A DNA stretch of 58,099 nt. Source: Albugo candida. Its lineage: Eukaryota > Oomycota > Peronosporomycetes > Albuginales > Albuginaceae. Location of the stretch: assembly GCA_905220665.1 (NCBI GenBank), contig CAJNAR010000198.1, positions 1-58,099 of the forward strand, in the 5' to 3' direction. The notes below the pieces were generated by a model. That model made no database searches. It was not told the DNA's origin and saw only the letters and a list, made by a program, of their open reading frames with translations. Each line of letters starts with the position of its first letter. Position 1 is the first letter of the stretch. Positions 51,802 to 58,099 of the stretch are shown piece by piece. The position numbers were made by a program, and so were the translations under genes.

Positions 51802-52070
51802 TTATTTTTTCAATATTTCATTAATTAATTTAAAATTAAAAGGATAGGTATATAAAATATCATTAAATATAGGTTTTTTATAAAAAATTCCCATTTTTTT
51901 ATATTTATATAAATAATTAATTTTTTTTTTTTTTTTGTTTTTTTTTTAATTCTTGACCAAAAAAAAAAACTTTTCTTTTTTTATTAAAATTTATTTTCTT
52001 AAAATTTTTGTTATGAAATTTTTTTTTTTTTGTTTTTATTATTATTAAAAAATTTTTTTGGTTTGAACAT
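51802..52070 (-). CDS. orf88 (S4 tail-like), copy 2, frame broken
   Basis: Mirror of 31,120-31,386 with one extra T in each of two runs (16 against 15 near 51,921-51,936; 13 against 12 near 52,019-52,031). The copy 1 frame is open, so copy 1 is preferred. Confidence 0.5.
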
Positions 52071-52079
52071 TTATAAAAA

Positions 52080-52533
52080 TTATATTGTAATAATATCTCC
52101 TTTTTTTAAAAAAAAATTAGGTTTATTAATTATTTTGTTATTAATTTTAATTTTTTTATGATTTATAAGTTGTCTTGATTGATATATTGTTTTTGTAAAT
52201 TTAAATCGTACTAAATTAATATCTAATCTATGTTCTAGATTTAAAATAAAATTTTTAAAAATATTTTTTTTTTTTTTGTTTTTTTTTAATTTTTTAATTA
52301 AATTTTTAAATTTTTTTTCTGAAATATTACCATAAAAGTTTTTAAGTAATTGTTTTTCAAATAATCTTTTTTGAAAAAATTTTTTTCTTGTTTCAGGTTT
52401 AATTTCTTTTTTATATCTAATTTTTTTTTTGAAAATATTCCATTTTTTTTTTTTTAATTTATTTAATTTTAAATTAATATGTATATTTCCATTATTTTGA
52501 AAACATATTTTTTTTAGGATTTAATTTATTCAT
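52080..52533 (-). CDS. rps4: Ribosomal protein S4, copy 2, frame broken
   Basis: Mirror of 30,655-31,110, with a two-base loss near the start (codons 4-8, near 52,508-52,518), where an A-T-A pattern has become a plain A-run. The rest, including the S4 domain, matches. Confidence 0.7.
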
Positions 52534-52534
52534 T

Positions 52535-53100
52535 TTATATTAAATTTTTAAATATATAAATAAAACTATATAATGATTTTATATTTTTTATATTTGTAAC
52601 TATAGGGTAATTTATTTTATCTATATTATGATTAATATCAATTAATGAAATTATAGGTATTTTTAATGAAAATAATTCTTTATTAAGAAAAGTTGTTGAA
52701 TTTTTATAAATTATAATTAAATTAATTTTATGTTTTTTTATAAAAAAATTTATTTTTTTATTTGTTATATTACCATTTATCCATTTTTGATTAAAAAAAA
52801 TAATAGATGAATTATTATTAAAATTTTTAGGTTTTATTAAAAAATTTGAATCAGTAGAATTACTTATTATTAAAATTTTTTTTTTTTTTTTTTAAATTTA
52901 ATTTAATTAATTTAAAAATTCTTTTTATAAAAATATTAATATATTGTAAATTAATAATAATTTGATTATTACGTATTCCATATATATAAGGGTATATATT
53001 TTTATTTATACTTTTAAAAGTACCTCCATAAAAACTCTTTGATTTAAATAATATATTTAATAATTTATTAAATATTTGTGTTTTTTTTTTTTTTTATCAT
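52535..53100 (-). CDS. rps2: Ribosomal protein S2, copy 2, frame broken
   Basis: Mirror of 30,092-30,653. The two critical runs are 15 and 18 T here against 13 and 16 in the other arm. In-frame lengths would be 14 and 17, midway in both cases. Confidence 0.75.
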
Positions 53101-53697
53101 TTTTTACTTTTTTTTCCTTCTTTTAATAAAATTTTTTCATTTTCTAAAAAAATACCTTTCCCTTTATAGGAATCAACTTTTTTTAAATTTTTTATAAAAA
53201 AAATAAATTGATTTAAAAATATATAATCGTAACTTAAAAAAATAATTTTATTACCTTTTATTAAAATTTCTATTTTTAAAGGTATAAAAATTAAAAAATT
53301 ATGACTAAAACCTAATTTTAAAATTAAATTATTATTTTTAATTAATGCTTTAAATCCTATACCTTTTAAAATTAATGTTAATTTTAATTTTTGTAAAATT
53401 CCTTTTAATTTATATTTATTAATTTATTATATAAATTTAGTTTTTTTTTTTTCATCGATAGGAGTTGTTATTAACAACTTATTTTTTTTAAAAAAAAAAA
53501 AATATTATTATATTTTAAATATAAATAATTTTCATTAAAACAAAATATTATTTTTTTTTTTAAAATCTTTATTTGTATTTTTTCTTTTATTAAAATAATT
53601 TTATTTATAAAAAAATTTTTATTGATCCTATAATTGAAGTATTAAAAAAAATTTTTATTTTTTTTTTTTGATTACTTTTAATTAATTTTATAGTCAT
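53097..53697 (-). CDS. rpl6: Ribosomal protein L6, copy 2, frame broken
   Basis: Mirror of 29,493-30,095, net two bases shorter. One missing base lies near 53,420, where copy 1 reads AATAAAATATAAA and this arm AATAAATATAAA. Confidence 0.7.
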
Positions 53698-53705
53698 TTT
53701 TGATT

Positions 53706-54085
53706 TTAAAAAATTTTACAAATAAATTCACCACCAATATTTAATTTTTTAGCTTGAAAATCAGTTAAAAAACCTTTAGAAGTTGATATTATATATATAC
53801 CTCTTTTTTTTTTATATAAATCTTTATTTTTTAAATAAAATCTTTTACTTGGTTTTGAAATTCTTTTTATATCTGTAATAACAGATATATTTTTTCTATA
53901 TTTTAAAAAAATATCTATTTTATTAGATTTTTTATTTTATAACTTTTTATAAAACCTTCTTTTATTAAAATATTTAAAAAAAGTTGATTTTGTTTAGAAT
54001 TTAATTGAGTTATTTTTGATTTGTTTGATAAACATCCATTTTTAATGGATGAAAATAAATTTGAAAAAGTATCCGTTATAATCAT
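53706..54085 (-). CDS. rps8: Ribosomal protein S8, copy 2, frame broken
   Basis: Mirror of 29,104-29,484 with one T missing from the run near 53,928-53,933 (6 against 7), shifting the N-terminal third out of frame. Confidence 0.7.
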
Positions 54086-54087
54086 AT

Positions 54088-54386
54088 TTACCAACTATAT
54101 TTTGAAATACCCGGTAATAAACCATTCGAAGCTAAATTTCTTAATTGTATTCTTGATATTTTTAAAAAACGATAAATACTTTTAGATCTGTTTGTTAAAA
54201 TACATATATTTTTTATACGAGAAATAGATGAATTGTTATTAAAAAAAAACCATTTTTGTTTTATTTTAAAACGAATATGTTTATTTAAATTTAAATTTTT
54301 TGAAATAATCTTTAAAATCAATCTTTTTTTTTCTAAATTTTTAAATAAATATCGTTGTTTTATATTTTGTTTTCTTTTTTTTGCAT
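54088..54386 (-). CDS. rps14: Ribosomal protein S14, copy 2, frame broken near start
   Basis: Mirror of 28,801-29,100. The A-run of codons 2-4 has 8 bases instead of 9, so the ATG (54,386) is out of frame with the otherwise intact last 77 codons. Confidence 0.75.
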
Positions 54387-54397
54387 TCTAAAATAAA

Positions 54398-54470
54398 TGG
54401 AGATAATAGGATTTGAACCTATACTATATATTTGCAAAACATATTTTCTACCTAATTAAAATATACCCCC
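54398..54470 (-). tRNA. trnA(ugc): tRNA-Ala (TGC), copy 2
   Basis: Mirror of 28,717-28,789, including the G3-U70 identity pair. Confidence 0.9.
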
Positions 54471-54471
54471 A

Positions 54472-54545
54472 TAAATGTATTGGGATTTGAACCCAAGACC
54501 ATTGGATTAAAAGTCCAGTGCTCTAACCAACTGAGCTATACATTT
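54472..54545 (-). tRNA. trnK(uuu): tRNA-Lys (TTT), copy 2
   Basis: Mirror of 28,642-28,715, TTT anticodon. Confidence 0.94.
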
Positions 54546-54555
54546 ATAATTATTA

Positions 54556-54943
54556 TTAATAAATAAAAAATTTATTTAAAATAAAAAATCGTTTTTTTAA
54601 AAAATTATTTATTTTTTGTTCAAATATAGTATTTATTAATGAATTATTTTTTATAAAAATATTATTATTTTCTATATAAATATTTTTTTTATTTTTAATT
54701 AAACAATGAAAATTAAAAGATAGTTTTTTTAAAAAATTATTAAAAAAAAAAAAATTGTACTTTTTTCAAAATTTATTTGATTTTTATTTTTATTATTAAA
54801 TAAAATTTTTTTTTTTCTAAATTTTATGTTATAACAAATAGAAGGTATAAAAAAATATGTGATTATAAAATAAAAAAAAAAAAAAAAAAAATATAAAACC
54901 AAAGAATTTGATTTAAAAATGAAAACTGATCAAACTGTGGCAT
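54556..54943 (-). CDS. atp8: ATP synthase F0 subunit 8, copy 2, frame broken
   Basis: Mirror of 28,245-28,631, net one base longer, with length changes in the long A/T runs (for example near 54,870-54,890). The start region is unchanged. Confidence 0.7.
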
Positions 54944-55565
54944 TAATTTTCTTTAATTCTTTTTCAAATGTTTTTCTTGAAATGATTATTTTATTATTTA
55001 AATATTTATTATTTTTTTTTAAAATTTTAAAAAAAAAATTTTAAATAAATAAGAATAAAATAATTTTTTATATTTTAATTTATTATTTTTTTTTTTTCTT
55101 TTTTAAAATTTTATTTAAATTAATAAAAAAAATTGTTCCAAAAGAATATATATACATTTTTTTTATATATTCCTAAAAATCTTCCTTTAATATTTTGTGA
55201 TTTTTTAAATTTATAAAAATTTTTTTACAAATTATTTTTGAAATTAAATTATTAAAATAATAAATTAAATTTTTATTTAACTTTTGTGTAAAAAAAATTC
55301 TTTTTTATAAGTTAAAAAGGGGTTTTTATAAATTTTTGTTATTAAAAAAATAAAATTATTAAAAAATAATTTATTATTTTTATAATAAATCAAATTTTTA
55401 TATTCAAAAGAATTAAATTTTATTAATTTAAATTTTTTATTTAAATTTAATATTTTATTTAAAAATAATTTATTTTTAAAATTATTAAATTTAAAATCAT
55501 AATTTTTTAAAAAATTATTATAATTATAATTTAATATTTTTTTTTTTCTTTTTTAATTTATTCAT
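54930..55565 (-). CDS. orf212, copy 2, frame broken
   Basis: Mirror of 27,620-28,258, net three bases shorter through several A/T-run changes. No long open frame remains here. Confidence 0.5.
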
Positions 55566-55575
55566 AAATTTTTAT

Positions 55576-55649
55576 TAGGCTTAGTAGGATTTGAACCTAC
55601 AACTATACCGTTATGAGCGGTATGCTCTAACCATTTAAACTATAAGCCC
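55576..55649 (-). tRNA. trnI(cau): tRNA-Ile (CAT), copy 2
   Basis: Mirror of 27,536-27,609, same acceptor and CAT loop. Confidence 0.85.
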
Positions 55650-55658
55650 TTTTAAATT

Positions 55659-56070
55659 TTATTTAAATATAAATTTTGTTTTTATTGGTAATTTTTTGGA
55701 ACTTAATAATAATATTTTTTTTATATTTTCACATAAAAGTATATTGCTACTTACTTCAAAGATAATTTGACCTTTTTTTACTTTAGAAACCCAATGTGAA
55801 ATTAAACCTTTCCCCTTTACCCATACGATTTTCATTTGGTTTACTAGTTACTGGTATATCTGGAAAAATACGTGTCCATAATATTCCTGATTTTTTTATT
55901 TTTTTTAAAATTATTTTTTTTGCAGCTTCGATTTGAAAATTATTTAAACGTGTTTCTTCTATAACTTTTAAAGCATATTTTCCATAAATAATTTTACTAC
56001 CTCTTATTGTATTACCTTTTAATTTACCTTTAAAAGTTTTTTTATATTTTGTTTTTTTTGGGGATAACAT
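55659..56070 (-). CDS. rpl16: Ribosomal protein L16, copy 2, frame broken
   Basis: Mirror of 27,116-27,526. A G-run of three has become four (CCCC on the + strand, near 55,812), shifting the last third. The first 85 or so codons are intact. Confidence 0.75.
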
Positions 56071-56829
56071 TTTTTATTTATTGATGTTTTTTTAAAAAAC
56101 ATTAAAATTTTTATACTACATATACCTGAAGGTGTTTTAAAATGAATTAAATCATATTAATATCATATTTTAAAGTATTTAGAGGTATTTTACCTTTTTT
56201 TATTATCATTTTATTTTTACGTTTTTTACCATTTAAACGACCTTTAAATTGTATATTAAATCCTAAAAAATTTGAAAAAAGTCTATAAAATTCATTTAAT
56301 AAACCTGTAAATTGTTTAATAATTTTTTTATGATGTTTTTTTTTTTCTAAATATTGTTTAATAAAATTTGATATTACATTTATTTTTTTTGTATAAATTG
56401 CATATCCGAAAATAAAAACCATAGATCTTATATCTTTATTATATTTTATATTTCTTTTTAATAAATATAAAATTTTTTTTTATCTGAATTAAATTTTTTT
56501 ATTTTAATTTTTTTTATAAAAATTCTAATTTTATTATATTTATAATATAAATTTAAATTATTTAAAATTTTATTTAAAGTTAATTTTAATTTTTTTCTAT
56601 TATAAGTTTTACAAAAATAAACATAAATATTTATATTATTTGATATTTTAATAATTTTTATTTGAATTAGTTTAAATTCTTTAAAATTAAAAATATTTTT
56701 AAAATATTGTTTAATTTCTAAATCAAAATGTAATAAATTTGAATAATTATTTTTTTCAGTAATCCATTTTGAATCCCAATTTTTTTTTTTATATAATCTT
56801 AAACTGATTGGTATAACTTTTTGACTCAT
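56019..56829 (-). CDS. rps3: Ribosomal protein S3, copy 2, frame broken
   Basis: Mirror of 26,355-27,167. Open pieces remain at 56,458-56,829 and 56,147-56,422. One break is an A-run change near 56,475 and another a lost base near 56,157. Confidence 0.75.
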
Positions 56830-56832
56830 AAT

Positions 56833-57074
56833 TTATTTTTTTTTTTTTTTGAAAATATGTTTTTTTTTAGTATAAATAAATTCACCAAATTTATAACCGA
56901 TCATTTTTTTTTTTGGATTTTTAAAAAAATAAATTTTGTACCATTATAAATAGAAAAAGAAAGATTTATATATTCTGGTAATATTATTAAATTTTTATTA
57001 TAAATTTTAGTATATTTTTGATTTGTTAATATGTTTAATTTATAAAATAAACCTTTGTATAAACTTCGTGACAT
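56833..57074 (-). CDS. rps19: Ribosomal protein S19, copy 2, frame broken
   Basis: Mirror of 26,112-26,351, net two bases longer from A/T-run changes (near 56,905-56,915 and 56,838-56,849). Confidence 0.7.
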
Positions 57075-57082
57075 AATTTATT

Positions 57083-57870
57083 TTAAAAATAATTTTTTTT
57101 TTTTGTAGGTTTTCCTTTTGTAATTATACCTTTAGGTGTTACAGAAGGTCTACCACCACTTGTTTTACCTTCACCACCACCGTGTGGGTGATCTACAGGA
57201 TTTTTAGCTACACCTCTTACTTTAGGTCTTTTATTTAACCAACGAGATCTACCTGCTTTTCCTAATTTTATTTTATTATAATGAATATTTGAAACTCGAC
57301 CTAATGTAGCATAACAGGATAATAAAACTAATTTTATTTTACCTGAACTTAATTTTATTTTAGCATATTTATTATTTATTTTTTGAATTAGTTCAGCAAA
57401 AGTACCCGCACTTCTAATTAATTTTCCTTTTGAATTTGGTTGTAAACTTATATTATGTATATGACTACCTATAGGTATATCTAAAAGTGGTAATGAATTT
57501 CCAACATTAAATTCGATATTTGAACCAGTTTCGATAAATTGGTTAATTTTTAAATTATAAGGAGCTAAAATAAAAAAAGAATCTTTATTATTTTCAATAT
57601 AAGCTATATTAGCAGATCTATTAGGATCATAATATATTTTTTACAAATCCTTTTATTTTTGAAAACCTATTAAAAATTTTTCTATAAAGTCTTTTATGCC
57701 CTCCTCCTCTATGTTTTACTGTAATTTTTTCCTGTATTATTTTTACCGTTTGAACGGTAAAAACCTTTAATTAATTTTTTAAATTTAAATTTTTTACTTA
57801 AATTATTTTTATTTAATAATATTGTTTGACGTTGTGAAGGGGTTTTAGGATTTATTTTTTTTATTATCAT
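57083..57870 (-). CDS. rpl2: Ribosomal protein L2, copy 2, frame broken
   Basis: Mirror of 25,312-26,103. An AT dinucleotide is lost near 57,635 and a T gained near 57,725, among others. The C-terminal HPHGGG region is still readable. Confidence 0.75.
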
Positions 57871-57896
57871 TTTCTATGGTCTATAGATAAATAAAG

Positions 57897-58099
57897 ATGT
57901 TATATATTTTTAATAAAATTATTTCAAATACAAAAAGTATTGAATATGCATTAACCGTTTTATACGGTTTAAATAAATATCAATCACAAAAAATATGTAA
58001 AAATTTTGGAATTAATCCTCAAATAACTATTAATAGAATTAAAAAAGCATGTAAATAATTTAATAAATTATATTAATAAAAAAATAAAAGTTGAACAGT
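57897..58099 (+). CDS. rps13: Ribosomal protein S13, copy 2, cut by the window end
   Basis: The first part of rps13 (mirror of 25,081-25,285), starting MLYIFNKIISNTKSIEYALT. A run of 6 A instead of 8 near 58,041-58,046 breaks the frame about codon 50. The window ends inside the gene. Confidence 0.8.

Larger units (their letters stand above)
46621..58099. repeat. Outer part of the inverted repeat, right arm
   Basis: Reverse-complement copy of 25,081-36,567. It begins in the last codon of cox3 and is cut off by the window end inside rps13. nad5, the tRNAs and rnl match well. From the orf88 copy onward, many one- or two-base length differences, mostly in A/T runs, break the reading frames. Confidence 0.93.

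Overview
The window is a very AT-rich mitochondrial DNA contig, most likely from an oomycete-like stramenopile (Pseudofungi: oomycete, hyphochytrid or close relative). The evidence is the gene set: complete nad11, nad7 and nad9, atp1, tatC, a bacterial-style ribosomal-protein cluster, 25 tRNA species, and no intron seen. There is no threonine tRNA, and the layout is dominated by a huge inverted repeat. Codon use fits the standard code: TTA is leucine throughout, TGG is Trp, and TGA ends rpl6 and orf212. The exact lineage is an inference.

Layout. (1) 1-10.9 kb reads rns-trnW-cox2-(tatA-like)-cox1-nad9-cob-nad11-nad1-nad4L-nad6-trnR-atp9-orf98 on the + strand. (2) About 10.92 kb is the centre of a giant palindrome, marked by a 66-bp tandem duplication and a 22-bp perfect dyad. 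From there to 21.85 kb the same genes return on the - strand. (3) 21.85-25.3 kb holds tRNAs, a 74-nt structured element, rpl5, rpl14, tatC, an rpl31-like ORF, rps11 and rps13. (4) 25.3-34.4 kb is a + strand operon, rpl2-rps19-rps3-rpl16-trnI-orf212-atp8-trnK-trnA-rps14-rps8-rpl6-rps2-rps4-orf88-rnl-trnN-trnS-trnM-trnP. (5) nad5 and atp1 run on the - strand toward it. (6) 36,568-46,620 is the only single-copy part: most of atp1, rps12, rps7, rps10, nad2, nad7, an rpl10-like ORF, nad4, atp6, nad3, cox3 and nine tRNAs. (7) From 46,621 to the end of the window the repeat returns reversed: the atp1 tail, nad5, tRNAs, rnl and the ribosomal cluster. It stops inside rps13.

The two mirror symmetries fit one structure: an inverted repeat of about 25.6 kb per arm, a single-copy region of about 10.05 kb, and essentially no second single-copy region. 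The piece missing between the window end and its start should be a copy of about 21,852-25,080 (about 3.2 kb), giving a molecule near 61.3 kb, either circular or linear with inverted termini. Nearly all coding copies beyond about 51.8 kb carry small indels, mostly in homopolymers, and one copy of cob carries two. These look more like consensus errors than biology.

The genes supply respiratory complexes I, III, IV and V, the mitochondrial ribosome and tRNAs, and part of a Tat protein-export system. The most interesting points are a 35-codon TatA-like ORF (in both arms) in a genome that also has tatC, unannotated-size rpl31-like and rpl10-like genes, an in-frame split of rps4, a 74-nt RNA candidate exactly filling the gap between two glycine tRNAs, and the dyad itself.
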